This document shows positions 9,813-19,460 of a stretch of 64,000 bases of DNA, one piece after another. The DNA comes from Beijerinckia indica subsp. indica ATCC 9039 (GTDB taxonomy: Bacteria > Pseudomonadota > Alphaproteobacteria > Rhizobiales > Beijerinckiaceae): assembly GCF_000019845.1 (NCBI RefSeq), contig NC_010581.1:1865501-1929500 (forward strand), given 5' to 3'. The position numbers and the translations under genes were made by a program. Each line of letters opens with the position of its first letter. Position 1 is the stretch's first letter. The notes beneath the pieces are model-generated. The model was given only the letters and a program-made list of their open reading frames with translations, ran no database searches and was not told the DNA's origin.

Positions 9813-10502
9813 ATGAGGGTTTCCATGAGCCACACCGATGTGCGCCTTCTTGTCACGGGATTTGGCCGTTTTCCTGGCGCGCCGCGCAATCCAACGGCAA
9901 CCCTGATGCATCGGCTGACGCGCCATCATGCCCGCCTGGAACGGTTCGGCATTGATGTCACATGCGCCATTTTACCTGTGGTCTATGCGGACTTACCCGA
10001 ACAGCTCGATAGCCTGCTGAATCATTCTCATCCCGACGGTGTTTTGCATTTCGGCCTGGCGCCCCGGCGCACCGTCTTCAGCGTGGAAACGCGAGCCTTG
10101 AATCGCCGCTCTCCCTTGCGCTTCGATGCCGGCGGAGCACGGCCGGCGCGAGCCTTTATCGCCGCGGGCGGTGCCTTCAGCCTGCACAGCCGCTTTCCCG
10201 CTCAGGCGATCACGACCACTCTGGAACAGGCCCATATCCCCAGTGGTCTCTCTCGGGATGCCGGTGATTATCTGTGCAATATGGCGCTTTATTTGTCCTG
10301 CCGTTCTGGGGTCGCATCCACCGGATTCATCCATGTGCCAGCGCGTGTTCGACCCCGACCCGACACCATGCCACAGCCTTTGACTCTGGCCATGCTGGAG
10401 CGCGCTGCCTTGATCACAATTTTCGTGATGGCTCATGATCTGCGCGTCAAACGAAGACTCGATCGGACGAAGATTCAATCGTGCGATAAGGGCACGCCTT
10501 GA
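9813..10502 (+). CDS. Pyroglutamyl-peptidase I-like cysteine peptidase
   Basis: C15-family protein of 229 residues, expected to remove N-terminal pyroglutamate from peptides in the cytosol. The family's GFGxFPGxxxNPT opening is present. The catalytic triad can be placed: a glutamate in VETRALN, the cysteine in SRDAGDYLCN, and the histidine in GFIHVPA. The middle region is more divergent than in classical Pcp, so it may have altered specificity. ATG 9813 was used; ATG 9825 is an alternative. It ends four bases before the convergent SRPBCC gene. Confidence 0.8.
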   Translation: MRVSMSHTDVRLLVTGFGRFPGAPRNPTATLMHRLTRHHARLERFGIDVTCAILPVVYADLPEQLDSLLNHSHPDGVLHFGLAPRRTVFSVETRALNRRSPLRFDAGGARPARAFIAAGGAFSLHSRFPAQAITTTLEQAHIPSGLSRDAGDYLCNMALYLSCRSGVASTGFIHVPARVRPRPDTMPQPLTLAMLERAALITIFVMAHDLRVKRRLDRTKIQSCDKGTP

Positions 10503-10506
10503 AGGC

Positions 10507-10995
10507 TCAATTTGAGCTTTCAAGCAGAGTTTTCAGATGAGTCAGGCCCTGCATGTAAAAATCACCCAGCTTCTCTGCCGCCAGGGCCGGTGCAACACCC
10601 TCTCGGGTTTTGTATGCGGATGTCCAGATGACATTGGACTTACCATCGCCGCCGATGAGCACTTTCATAGTCGCCCGATAAGACTCGACCGGCATCGGCG
10701 TACTCAGGACCTCGTAACTATACGTGCGGCCGGGATTGCTGCTGTTGAGAAGCCGCTCGATCGAAATGGCACCGTCCTTGGTGGTCAGAGTGCGCACCGA
10801 TACATTATTTTCCGTATCGAGCACACAGGTCGCAAAGGCCGGATGCCACTCTTTGATCGAGCAGAAATCGCGTAATTTGTCCCAGAGGCGATCAGCCGGG
10901 ACGTTGATTTCGATGCGCCGGAGAACCTGGTCGGCCGAGGCCTTGCCACCGGGAAAAGCCAGCAGCACAGAAACGAACAGAGCGAGGGTGATCAT
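10507..10995 (-). CDS. Secreted SRPBCC/polyketide-cyclase-like protein
   Basis: Small periplasmic protein with the START/SRPBCC fold that binds hydrophobic ligands in a cavity. ATG 10995 gives a clean signal peptide (MITLALFVSVLLAFPGGKASA) with cleavage expected after ASA. The mature part starts with the typical strand RRIEINVPADRLWDKLRDF. The family pattern WDxLRDF..KEWHP is clear, and the last helix LGDFYMQGLTHLKTLL is conserved. A TTG 36 bases further upstream is possible but would spoil the signal peptide. No ligand can be named. Confidence 0.8.
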   Translation of the reverse strand: MITLALFVSVLLAFPGGKASADQVLRRIEINVPADRLWDKLRDFCSIKEWHPAFATCVLDTENNVSVRTLTTKDGAISIERLLNSSNPGRTYSYEVLSTPMPVESYRATMKVLIGGDGKSNVIWTSAYKTREGVAPALAAEKLGDFYMQGLTHLKTLLESSN

Positions 10996-11114
10996 TCCCC
11001 CTCTACTCTGTGGAAGATGCTGACGACACAAGAAGAACCTCGCTTTCAGAGTCTGCCTCCTATGGCTGGCGCCGATGTCTGGTTCTCAATCCTGTCATCA
11101 GATCGGGGCTGGTT

Positions 11115-12314
11115 TCAAGACGGAAGCCAGAGGCCAAGGCGAGAAACCGCCTCGACCATGTCCCGCTCTGGCCCGGCAAAAGACAGGCGAATGAAACTAT
11201 TGCCTCGATTGCGGTCGAAATCCAGGCCGGGCGTCACCGCCACGCCCGTCTCGTCCAGCATGCGGCGGGAGAATTCCAGGGAATCATTGGTGAAACGAGA
11301 CACATCCGCATAGATGTAAAAGGCCCCATCGACAGGATGGAAATCGGCAAGGCCGACCTGTGGCAAGGATCGCAGCAAAAAGCTTCTATTGGCGGCATAA
11401 CCTGCCTTGATGAGTTGCAACTCATCCTTGGCATCGAAAGCGGCCTCCGCCGCGACCTGGCTCAAATAAGGCACGGAAATTGCTAGATTCTGCTGCAACC
11501 GTTCGACCGGGCGCATCAGGGCTTCGGGCAGAATGAGCCAGCCGACGCGCCAGCCCGTCATGCAATAATATTTGGAGAAGGAATTGGCGACGATGACCCG
11601 GTCCGAGAATTTCAGCGCTGTCTCGGCCGGCTCGAGATAGGTCAAGCCATGATAGACTTCGTCCGAAATGAAGGTGATGCCGAGCCGGTCGCAAACCGCG
11701 CAGACCGCTTGCAGGTCCTCGGGGCTCATCATCGTGCCGGTCGGATTGGCTGGGCTCATCAGCAAAAGACCGTCGAGGGGACGCTCCGCATGGGCGGCCT
11801 CGATCATATCCGGCGTGACGACATGACGGGTCGAGGCATTGGTCTCGATCACGACGGTCTCGAGTCCGAGGGCGTCGAAAATATTGCGATAAGCGGGATA
11901 ACCCGGCGCTTGCACGCCGATCCGCGCGCCGGCATCGAAGGCGGCGAGAAAGGCCAGCATGAAGCCGCCGGAGGAACCAATCGTCACGGCGACGCGCTCG
12001 GGTGCGATGGTGACGCCATAGGTCTCTTGATAATGACGAGCGATGCGGGCGCGCAGGCTCGGGCGGCCGAGGGCTTCCGTATAGCCGACGCGACCGATGG
12101 CAAGGGCTTCCTGCACGGCCTGGCGCACCACGGTGGGCGTCGTAGCCCCCGGCTCGCCGACTTCCATATGGACGATATTCTCACCCTCCCGCTCGCGCTG
12201 GGTAGCCTGGTTAAGAATATCGAGGGCAAGAAACGGAGCCATGGCGGAGCGGGTGGAAGAAATACGCTCCCTCAAGCCTGTCATCATTGCTGACCTTTCG
12301 TCATGTTCTGTCAT
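11115..12314 (-). CDS. PLP-dependent class I/II aminotransferase
   Basis: Cytosolic fold-type I aminotransferase of 399 residues. The PLP Schiff-base lysine lies in NSFSKYYCMTGWRVGW, the phosphate-binding region in SSGGFMLAFLAAF, the pyridine-stacking segment in SPANPTGTMM and the Asp/Tyr pair in ISDEVYHGLTY. The carboxylate-binding arginine is expected in NSFIRLSFA. The substrate is not determined; relatives include aspartate- and alanine-type transaminases. It is divergent from the DsbA-like gene over a 560-base gap. Confidence 0.92.
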   Translation of the reverse strand: MTEHDERSAMMTGLRERISSTRSAMAPFLALDILNQATQREREGENIVHMEVGEPGATTPTVVRQAVQEALAIGRVGYTEALGRPSLRARIARHYQETYGVTIAPERVAVTIGSSGGFMLAFLAAFDAGARIGVQAPGYPAYRNIFDALGLETVVIETNASTRHVVTPDMIEAAHAERPLDGLLLMSPANPTGTMMSPEDLQAVCAVCDRLGITFISDEVYHGLTYLEPAETALKFSDRVIVANSFSKYYCMTGWRVGWLILPEALMRPVERLQQNLAISVPYLSQVAAEAAFDAKDELQLIKAGYAANRSFLLRSLPQVGLADFHPVDGAFYIYADVSRFTNDSLEFSRRMLDETGVAVTPGLDFDRNRGNSFIRLSFAGPERDMVEAVSRLGLWLPS

Positions 12315-12877
12315 GGGTCAATGGAAAGATGACCCCGGACCGCTCCTTGCGATCCTTGGTTCGTCGCGACCGGAAATTTTCCAACCCACCGCGAGCATAA
12401 ACCCAAGGCTCGCGGTTCGCGCCGTCCCATGGCTTTGCAATAAAATCAACTTCTAAAAACGACGCCGCTTTCAAGAGCAAGCCAATAGGGTAGTCTAAAG
12501 ACTTAGAATCGTGAGGTTCTAAATCTGGATCGGAACGCGTGTTCTCTTTTTGAGAAGGCGGCGATCAAACTCAAAAACGGTCTTTCCTTGAGTTTGCCCC
12601 GCCGATTGAAGAGATGGACTTTAAGATCAATTTCAAGCTGCGGCCACTTTATTCTCTCCCCAAATCAATCAATTGTGCTGGGAACAAATTCCTCGCCTGC
12701 CTGCCCTATCGCACCAAGCCGGATCCAAACCTTGCCGGATCGCTGAAAACAAGGCAGGAATGACCGCCTGAACGCAGTTACCTGCAATACGTTCTACCGG
12801 ATCGTCCAAACGATGCGGGGTCGGTTTTTCCGCTTTGTTTATCCATTATGCTGACGCAGGTTTCCAGGGAGAAAATG
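12315..12877. other. Divergent intergenic region with one inverted repeat
   Basis: This is a 560-base gap between two divergent genes, with no supported gene. A perfect 9-base inverted repeat (CAAACTCAA at 12566-12574 and TTGAGTTTG at 12588-12596, 13-base loop) is present with no T-run after it. It could be an operator or a hairpin in a leader. Otherwise I see nothing. Confidence 0.45.
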
Positions 12878-13705
12878 ATGTTCGACATGGGCTCGACGAT
12901 CTTCACGAGACACTGGATCGGCTTGACGTTTGCTCTATCCACCTTGGTCGGGCTGATCATGAGCCCGTGTCATGGGCCCTCTTCTTTTGCCATCAGCTCC
13001 GCCGCCGCCGCCGAATTTTCTTCCGCGCAGAAAACCGAGATTCAGTCGATCATCAAGGATTATTTGATCGAAAACCCGGAAATTCTGCGGGACGCCTTGA
13101 ATGAACTCGAATTGCGGGACAGAGCCGCCGCGGCGAATGCGCGCGCCGCTGTTGTCGCGGACATGTCCGGGCCGCTCTATACGTCTCAGCAACAGTCCGT
13201 CGTCGGCAATCCGGACGGCAAGATCAGCCTGATCGAATTTTTTGATTATAATTGCGGCTATTGCAAACGCGCCCTCGGCGATATTGCCCAGCTCATCAAG
13301 GACAATCCTGATCTACGGGTCGTCTTGAAGGATCTGCCGATTCTCTCTCCCGGCTCGATCGAGGCGGCCCGCGTCGCCGGCGCCCTCCGTAACCAGTTCA
13401 AGGGTGAGAAATTCTGGGCCTTCCATCAAAAGCTGCTCAGTTCGCATGGTCCGGTTGCCAAGGCACAGGCCCTTGCCGTCGCCAAGGATCTTGGCGCCGA
13501 CATGGATAAGCTCGAAAAGGATATGGCGTCACCCGACATTGTCCAGGGCATTGCTGTAACGGACCGGGTCGCCAAGGAACTCGATATCAATGGCACCCCT
13601 TCCTTTGTTCTCGGCGAGGAAGTGGTTGTCGGTGCGGTCGGCCGCGATGAATTGCAATCGAAGATCACCAATATCCGTAAATGCGGCAAGACGACCTGCT
13701 CCTGA
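12878..13705 (+). CDS. DsbA-family thiol-disulfide oxidoreductase (ScsC/Com1-like)
   Basis: Exported thioredoxin-fold protein. After an N-terminal signal/anchor region (to about residue 45) there is a short helical domain (QSIIKDYLIENPEILRDAL) typical of the ScsC/Com1 branch. The DsbA domain follows with the active site NCGYCK and the cis-proline loop NGTPSF. The protein ends KCGKTTC, adding a second cysteine pair beyond the catalytic one, which is unusual. ATG 12878 was chosen because AGGGAG lies 6 bases upstream; earlier ATGs at 12848 and 12875 are in frame. Expected role: oxidation or isomerisation of periplasmic disulfides. Confidence 0.88.
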   Translation: MFDMGSTIFTRHWIGLTFALSTLVGLIMSPCHGPSSFAISSAAAAEFSSAQKTEIQSIIKDYLIENPEILRDALNELELRDRAAAANARAAVVADMSGPLYTSQQQSVVGNPDGKISLIEFFDYNCGYCKRALGDIAQLIKDNPDLRVVLKDLPILSPGSIEAARVAGALRNQFKGEKFWAFHQKLLSSHGPVAKAQALAVAKDLGADMDKLEKDMASPDIVQGIAVTDRVAKELDINGTPSFVLGEEVVVGAVGRDELQSKITNIRKCGKTTCS

Positions 13706-13799
13706 GGCAGCGCATATCACCAGAACCGCCTGCCCGCTCCTGTCTGGACCGACTTATGCTTCAAGCCGATCGCAAGTGACGCAAGCTGTAACGGGCCAA

Positions 13800-13948
13800 G
13801 GGCAGGCTCTCCCCATATGGCCTGCCCGGAATGAAACTTTTGAAATGAATCAGTCCCAAGCAAACCTGTCCAAGTTTGCTTGGACCTGAAATTAAAAGCA
13901 GCATTGATTTTGCTTTAAAAAGCAAAATCAATCGTGGCCATGGCCACG
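13800..13948. repeat. Cluster of four hairpin-forming inverted repeats
   Basis: Four separate inverted repeats lie within 150 bases between the dsbA-like gene and the next gene. They are GGGCAGGC/GCCTGCCC (13800-13827), CCAAGCAAAC/GTTTGCTTGG (13856-13883), a 13-bp perfect stem ATTGATTTTGCTT/AAGCAAAATCAAT (13903-13932), and the 16-base palindrome CGTGGCCATGGCCACG (13933-13948). None has a long T-run, so they are not simple intrinsic terminators. They could form a structured 3' UTR or 5' leader. Confidence 0.6.
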
Positions 13949-13981
13949 CAAGGCCGGTTAGGCGGCGGTGAGGGTCGATCG

Positions 13982-14719
13982 ATGAATGAAGTGATCAAAC
14001 GCAAGGAACCCATGAACAAGGCGATCGTGGATGTGAATCCCGATCAGTTCGTGAAAAGCCTGCCGGGCTGGCTCGAGGTGACCCATTTCGTCATGGCGCA
14101 ACGCGCGGGGACGGCCAAGCCGTTAAATGAAGATGGCAGCCTGCCCGCGCTCACTAAATCGGATCTCAATACGAGCGGCACCCAGAAGATCGCCAATGAT
14201 TCGGTCTTTTCCTTTGCGATTTCCGCTGCACTGAAAGGTGATAAAGCGGCCTTCGACAAGGTTGAAAAGGAATTGGTCGCACTCTACGGCGAAAATTTTC
14301 CGGGTTCCTTCGCCTTCTGGCATTTCAAGCAGGAGCCGGACGCCAAGCCCGAAACGCTTGACGATTATGTCGGCATGATCGGCAAGACCATGCTGGAACA
14401 GGGGCATTTCGAGCCTAAGGATACGTGGAACGCCGGCGTTCGTTTTCTCGAGAAGATTCGCGGGTCGAATTTCGTTGTCGAGCTGACCGGACCGCTGGCC
14501 CAATGGCACCGCGATATCTGGGAAAAAATCATCACCCAATTGAAATCGCAGCTCGTCGATCCGGACAATAATGTGCCGCCGATCAAGAAGGAGCTGGAGG
14601 AAACCCGTAACGATCAATCCTTCATCGCGGCTTTGCTGCTGTCCGCCGTTGCCGCCGTCGATCAGGAACTGACCGAGGATTATCAAGGCCTGCTCAAATC
14701 GGTGTCGCGCCGCATCTGA
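13982..14719 (+). CDS. Unrecognised 245-residue cytosolic protein
   Basis: I do not recognise this family. It starts at ATG 13982, preceded by a GAGGG site about 8 bases upstream; the frame opens further upstream but the palindrome at 13933-13948 lies there. The protein has no signal peptide or membrane segment and looks mostly helical and acidic. Notable stretches are NPDQFVKSLPGWLEVTHFVM near the start, FPGSFAFWHFKQEPDAKP in the middle and a C-terminal helix SFIAALLLSAVAAVDQELTE. Codon use and GC content resemble neighbouring core genes, so it is probably a real gene. A strong terminator follows 46 bases after the stop. Confidence 0.75.
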   Translation: MNEVIKRKEPMNKAIVDVNPDQFVKSLPGWLEVTHFVMAQRAGTAKPLNEDGSLPALTKSDLNTSGTQKIANDSVFSFAISAALKGDKAAFDKVEKELVALYGENFPGSFAFWHFKQEPDAKPETLDDYVGMIGKTMLEQGHFEPKDTWNAGVRFLEKIRGSNFVVELTGPLAQWHRDIWEKIITQLKSQLVDPDNNVPPIKKELEETRNDQSFIAALLLSAVAAVDQELTEDYQGLLKSVSRRI

Positions 14720-14764
14720 TCCAGCCTGTTCTGATCGCCTCAGAAAGCGGATTGTTGGGAATTC

Positions 14765-14810
14765 ATCGGCCTGGGAGCGGCAATCGCTCCCAGGCCGATC
14801 TTATTTTAGA
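14765..14810 (+). terminator. Intrinsic terminator after the unknown gene
   Basis: A perfect 15-bp stem (14765-14779 with 14785-14799, five-base loop GCAAT) is followed by CTTATTTTA. It lies 46 bases after the stop of the 245-residue protein gene and is oriented to end its transcript. Confidence 0.88.
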
Positions 14811-14957
14811 GATCTCGCATCGGTCGATGCTCCAACACTTTTGAGTGCGGACACATAGTTTGTGTCCGCGTCTGACAATCAAAAGCAATCTGATGACGAG
14901 GCTGGATGAGTGTCGTCGGAGGAGACGCCTGATTTTCCCGCCAGCCTTGAAATCATT

Positions 14958-16448
14958 TCATTTCTCGGACTCTTGCGCGGCACGCTGGATCACACTGTGT
15001 TTGCGTCCATAGAAGAAGTAAATGACGAGCCCGATGAACAGCCAAACGACGAGCCGGACCCAGGTATCATTAGGCAGGCCAAACATCAAAAATAGGGCTG
15101 AAAACACACCAAGAGGCGCGACGATATAAACCGCCGGAGTCTTGAAAGGCCGGTGAATTTCCGGATGCGTGATCCGCAGGATCAGGACACCACCGCAAAC
15201 GACAGCAAAGGCGAAAAGCGTCCCGATGCTGACCAATTCACCGACGAGCCCGATCGGTAGCAGAGCCGAAATCACGGCGATGCCGATGCCAGTGATGATG
15301 GTGGTGATATAGGGGGTATGAAAACGCGGATGCACTTTCGCCGCGAAAGGTGGCAAAAGACCGTCCTTCGCCATTGCATAGAAGATGCGCGGCTGGCCGA
15401 AGAGAAAAACGAGAATGACGGAACTCAAACCGAGGACCGCGCCAAGCTTGATCAAGGCCGAGAACCAGCCGAGGCCGATCGTATCCACGCCAAGCGCGAT
15501 CGGATCTGGAACGTTCAATTGATCATAGGGCACGATGCCGGTGATGACGAAGCTGACGAGAACATAAAGCAGGGTACAAAAGAGCAGCGAGCCGAGAATT
15601 CCGATCGGCAATGTCCTTTGTGGATCATGGGCCTCCTGCGCCGCGGTCGAAACAGCATCGAAGCCGATATAGGCGAAAAACACCACGGCCGCGCCACGAA
15701 CGACCCCGCTCCAGCCGAATTGGCCGACGCCTGTTGTCGGTGGAATATAGAGGCCCTCGGGATTGCCGGGCGTCACCCAATTCGCCAGAGATACCGAACC
15801 GAGTCCGACCGCGATGAACAAAATGACGATGGAGAGCTTGATCAGCACGATGACATTATTGACCCGCGCCGATTCCCGGACACCCAAAACGAGCAAGACC
15901 GTCATGAACAGGATGATGAAAAGGGCCGGCAGATTGACCAGAGCGCCTGTATGGGTCCAGTCACCTGTCGCTGGATCATAGGTAAAAGGCGCGCTCGTCA
16001 AATTTTCCGGAATTTTCAGACCGAAACCAGCGAGCAGGCTCGTGGCATAGCCGGACCAGCCAATTGCCACCGTTGCCGAGGCGACGGAATATTCGAGCAC
16101 GAGATCCCAGCCGATGATCCAGGCGATCAATTCTCCCATCGTCGCATAGGCATAAGTATAGGCGCTGCCGGCAATGGGAACAGTTGAGGCCATTTCCGCG
16201 TAACAGAGGCCAGCGAAGAGACAGACGAGCCCCGCGAGCACAAAGGACAGACTGATCGCTGGTCCGGCATAGGATGCCGCCGCATGGCCGGTCAAAACGA
16301 AAATACCCGCACCGATAATGCCGCCAATGCCAAACGACACAAGGCTGAAGAGCGACATGGAGCGGTGCAAACCCTCGGTCCCAGTCAGTTCATCCTGCGC
16401 CTCGGCCTTTAGCACGGCCATGGATTTGCGCACCCATATATTGCTCAT
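14958..16448 (-). CDS. APC-family amino-acid permease (CAT type)
   Basis: Cytoplasmic-membrane amino acid transporter of about 496 residues with 12-14 hydrophobic helices. The first helix [15 protein letters not shown] is the substrate-backbone-binding GxG(I/V)GAGIF signature of the APC superfamily. The loop [22 protein letters not shown] is diagnostic of the cationic amino acid transporter (CAT, YfnA-like) branch. ATG 16448 has GGAG eight bases upstream; a GTG at 16457 would add three residues. The substrate is likely a cationic or other amino acid. It is divergent from an FAD amine oxidase gene. Confidence 0.9.
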   Translation of the reverse strand: MSNIWVRKSMAVLKAEAQDELTGTEGLHRSMSLFSLVSFGIGGIIGAGIFVLTGHAAASYAGPAISLSFVLAGLVCLFAGLCYAEMASTVPIAGSAYTYAYATMGELIAWIIGWDLVLEYSVASATVAIGWSGYATSLLAGFGLKIPENLTSAPFTYDPATGDWTHTGALVNLPALFIILFMTVLLVLGVRESARVNNVIVLIKLSIVILFIAVGLGSVSLANWVTPGNPEGLYIPPTTGVGQFGWSGVVRGAAVVFFAYIGFDAVSTAAQEAHDPQRTLPIGILGSLLFCTLLYVLVSFVITGIVPYDQLNVPDPIALGVDTIGLGWFSALIKLGAVLGLSSVILVFLFGQPRIFYAMAKDGLLPPFAAKVHPRFHTPYITTIITGIGIAVISALLPIGLVGELVSIGTLFAFAVVCGGVLILRITHPEIHRPFKTPAVYIVAPLGVFSALFLMFGLPNDTWVRLVVWLFIGLVIYFFYGRKHSVIQRAAQESEK

Positions 16449-16645
16449 GCATGCCACTCCAACGTGTCAGCCAGCCGAAGCCTGACTATCCTCCCTTTTT
16501 CCCGCTCGGGAAAATGTTTCCCTCCTTTGTCGCAGCGTCCGCTCAAGATCGCAAGCCCGTGCGAAAGACCCTGGATCGATCCGCAATTGTCACCCTGAAT
16601 TTAAAATGTAATCAAACTCGGCGAGCTTCTTCCCGGGAAAAGCCC

Positions 16646-16705
16646 CGGTATCCACCCTCATTGAAGCGCGACTTGTCGCGGCGCAATGAGGACAAGTGGA
16701 TACCG
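16646..16705. repeat. 60-base compound palindrome (cruciform-capable)
   Basis: Three nested stems share one axis: CGGTATCCAC with GTGGATACCG (outer), CCTCATTG with CAATGAGG (middle) and CGCGAC with GTCGCG (inner, two-base loop). Only short asymmetric spacers (AAG/GCG and none/ACAA) separate them. It sits between the divergent permease and amine oxidase genes, 63 bases upstream of the chosen oxidase start. There is no T-run, so a terminator is unlikely. It could be an RNA leader structure, a regulator site or a small non-autonomous repeat. Confidence 0.75.
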
Positions 16706-16767
16706 TTTAAAAAGTGACGGATCGAGAATCTGTGATTCTCGATGCTAGAGCAGAAACGGGAGACGTC

Positions 16768-18036
16768 ATGCCGCTTCATGAGAGTCAAAGCTTCGATGTC
16801 ATCATTATTGGAGCGGGTGCGGCCGGGCTTGGCGCGGCCTTGCAACTTGCCTTGACCCCTATTCGCTTTTGCCTTCTCGAGGCCCGCGATCGCATCGGTG
16901 GACGCGCCCATACCTTGACCCAGGGCCTATACCCTCTTGATCTCGGTTGTGGCTGGCTGCATTCCGCAGATCACAATCCCCTTGTTTCGATTCTCGAACA
17001 GCGCGGTTTCACGCTCGATCGAACCTTGCCAGCTTGGGGCACGCAGACCTTCGATCTCGGCTTCAGTGCGGCGGATCAGCAAGAATTTCAGGCGGCGGCG
17101 GATCGCCTCCAGGCGCGCTTTGACTCATTCGACCCGGACGCGTCCGACGTAGCGAGTTCCACCTTGCTTGAGGCCGGCAGCCGCTGGAATCCGCTGCTCG
17201 ACGCGATCAGCACCTATATGAGCGGAGCAGAACTGGATCGTGTCTCCGCACGCGATAACCGCAATTACCATGACACTCATCTCAATTGGCGTATCCGTGA
17301 GGGTTATGGTCAAGCCATCGGAAGTTTGGGACAGGGGTTGCCAATCAGGCTCGATTGCCCAGTGACAGCGATCGACCATTCCGGTCCTCTTGTGCGCGTC
17401 GAAACCGCACATGGATCACTCACTACGGCGAAGGTCATTATCACTTTGCCAACCTCCCTTTTGGCGAAAGAGTCCATTCGCTTTACGCCTGCCCTTCCCG
17501 ATAAGCGGGAGGCTGCCGCTGGCCTGCCGCTTGGCTTGGCCGACAAAGTGCTGCTCGGCCTCGACGACGCCAATGATTGGCCCGCCGATGGGCATTTTTT
17601 CGGATCGATCACGCAAACCATGACCGGAAGTTATCATTTACGGCCGTTTGGCCGGCCCCTGATCGAAGGCTATTTCGGCGGGCAACTTGCTGGCGATCTT
17701 GAAGCCGCTGGGCCTGGCGCCTTTTTCGATTTTGCCGTGGCGGAATTGAGCATGCTTCTTGGCAGCGACATGCGCCATCGATTACATTTCGTGGTCGAAA
17801 CCCGATGGGGGCAGGATCCATTCGCGCATGGGGCCTATTCTTACGCCTTGCCTGGCCATGCCGGGGCAAGAGCGCGTTTGGCGGCTCTCGTGGATCAACG
17901 GCTCTTCTTCGCCGGCGAGGCATGCTCGCCGCATGCCTTCTCGACCGCGCATGGTGCCTTTATGACTGGCGAGGAAGCCGCTTTGCAGGCGCTTGCCGCG
18001 CTGGGGACCTCTGTTTTCGCAAAGGCAAGGGAATAG
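16768..18036 (+). CDS. FAD-dependent amine oxidase family protein
   Basis: Flavoprotein of 422 residues of the monoamine/polyamine oxidase superfamily. The N-terminal dinucleotide fold VIIIGAGAAGLGAALQL, the acidic strand end LLEARDRIGGRAHT and the C-terminal FAD signature LFFAGEACSPHAFSTAHGA are all present. The central substrate domain (about 170-330) is less conserved, so the amine substrate is unknown. ATG 16768 is preferred, with GGGAG five bases upstream; a GTG at 16714 is in frame but begins only 9 bases after the large palindrome. No signal peptide is seen, so it should be cytosolic. Confidence 0.9.
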   Translation: MPLHESQSFDVIIIGAGAAGLGAALQLALTPIRFCLLEARDRIGGRAHTLTQGLYPLDLGCGWLHSADHNPLVSILEQRGFTLDRTLPAWGTQTFDLGFSAADQQEFQAAADRLQARFDSFDPDASDVASSTLLEAGSRWNPLLDAISTYMSGAELDRVSARDNRNYHDTHLNWRIREGYGQAIGSLGQGLPIRLDCPVTAIDHSGPLVRVETAHGSLTTAKVIITLPTSLLAKESIRFTPALPDKREAAAGLPLGLADKVLLGLDDANDWPADGHFFGSITQTMTGSYHLRPFGRPLIEGYFGGQLAGDLEAAGPGAFFDFAVAELSMLLGSDMRHRLHFVVETRWGQDPFAHGAYSYALPGHAGARARLAALVDQRLFFAGEACSPHAFSTAHGAFMTGEEAALQALAALGTSVFAKARE

Positions 18037-18194
18037 GACGCCAGCGGCAATTTGGTCTTCCCTTGGTTTCATTATTGCTTCCAGGGTCAAAGTGCCTGTC
18101 CTTGTGGCGGCGGGCGTCCATTTGAGCGAAGGAAGTGAATAGCAGCTCCATGCTGTTCCCGGGCCGCCCGGCCCGCTTCAGAAAGCTTGCCGTC

Positions 18195-19406
18195 ATGACG
18201 TCTCCCTATACGATCCATATCATTCAAGCGATGAGCGAGATCGACGCCGCCCAATGGGACGCTTGCGCCAATCCGGATGCCGCGCGGGAAGATGTGGAAG
18301 GCGGTGAAGAGGCTTTATCGAAACATGAGATTGAACGGTTCAATCCGTTTATCTCGCATGCCTTTCTCAACGCGCTCGAAACCTCGAAATCGGTCGATCC
18401 GCGTCATGGCTGGACACCGACGCATGTGATCGTCAAGGATCCGGAAGGTCGTCTCGCGGCAGCGGCGCCGGCCTATTTGAAAACGCATTCCTATGGCGAA
18501 TATGTCTTTGATCATGCCTGGGCCGATGCCTATCATCGCGGCGGTCTGAAATATTATCCAAAACTGCAAATTGCCGTGCCCTTCACGCCCGTCACGGGAC
18601 GCCGTCTTCTGGTCGCTGCCGGTCACGGCGAGGAAGCCAGGCAAAGGCTCATCACCGGTCTGCGGGCTTGGCGTGAAAAGATCGAGGCCTCCTCGATCCA
18701 CGTGACTTTCCCCACGCGGGAGGACTGGAATAGCCTCGGCGCTGCCGGTTTCCTGCAACGCACTGGCCAGCAATTCCATTTCATCAACGAAAATTACGCC
18801 GATTTCGACGCCTTTCTCGCGAGCCTCGCCTCACGCAAGCGTAAAATGATCAAACGCGAGCGCAAGGATGCGCTCAGCGCTGGGATCGACATCGAGCTTT
18901 TGACCGGAGCGGATATCAAGGAGCATCATTGGGATGCTTTCTTTCTCTTTTATACCGATACCGGCAATCGCAAATGGGGTACGCCCTATCTGTCGCGGGA
19001 ATTCTTCTCCCATATCGGTGCCTCCATGGCGGAGCATATTCTTCTCGTCATGGCCAAGCGCAACGGCCGCTATATTGCCGGCGCCATCAATTTCATCGGC
19101 AAGGATGCCCTTTACGGCCGTAATTGGGGCTGTATCGAAGAACATCCCTTCCTACATTTCGAGGTCTGTTATTATCAGGCCATCGAATTCGCGATTACGC
19201 GAGGCCTCTCGCGTGTCGAGGCCGGTGCCCAGGGCGAACATAAGCTCGCGCGCGGCTATGGGCCCGTCGCCACATTCTCGGCGCACGATATTCCCGACAA
19301 GCGTTATGCCCGCGCGATCGACGAATATCTCCAGAAGGAACGTGTCTATATCGACGAAGCCATAGAGCAATATGGCGAACAGACCCCCTTCAAGAAGGGA
19401 CCTTGA
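18195..19406 (+). CDS. FemAB-like/GNAT acyltransferase
   Basis: Cytosolic protein of about 403 residues of the conserved proteobacterial FemAB-like family (Pfam FemAB_like, formerly DUF482), with a duplicated GNAT fold. Features are HAFLNALETS near the start, KTHSYGEYVFDHAWADAYHR, the RKMIKRERKDAL basic helix, and the acceptor-side segments YLSREFF and GALNFIG-like AGAINFIGKDALYGRNWG. The C-terminal GEHKLARGYGPV is diagnostic. An upstream GTG at 18135 would lengthen it by 20 residues; neither start has a strong site. It precedes hinT by 54 bases and may share its transcript. The acylated substrate is unknown. Confidence 0.88.
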   Translation: MTSPYTIHIIQAMSEIDAAQWDACANPDAAREDVEGGEEALSKHEIERFNPFISHAFLNALETSKSVDPRHGWTPTHVIVKDPEGRLAAAAPAYLKTHSYGEYVFDHAWADAYHRGGLKYYPKLQIAVPFTPVTGRRLLVAAGHGEEARQRLITGLRAWREKIEASSIHVTFPTREDWNSLGAAGFLQRTGQQFHFINENYADFDAFLASLASRKRKMIKRERKDALSAGIDIELLTGADIKEHHWDAFFLFYTDTGNRKWGTPYLSREFFSHIGASMAEHILLVMAKRNGRYIAGAINFIGKDALYGRNWGCIEEHPFLHFEVCYYQAIEFAITRGLSRVEAGAQGEHKLARGYGPVATFSAHDIPDKRYARAIDEYLQKERVYIDEAIEQYGEQTPFKKGP

Positions 19407-19460
19407 CCCTCATCCATTCCTGGCCGATGTCTTTCCATCATCGACCATGCGAGGAAGCGG

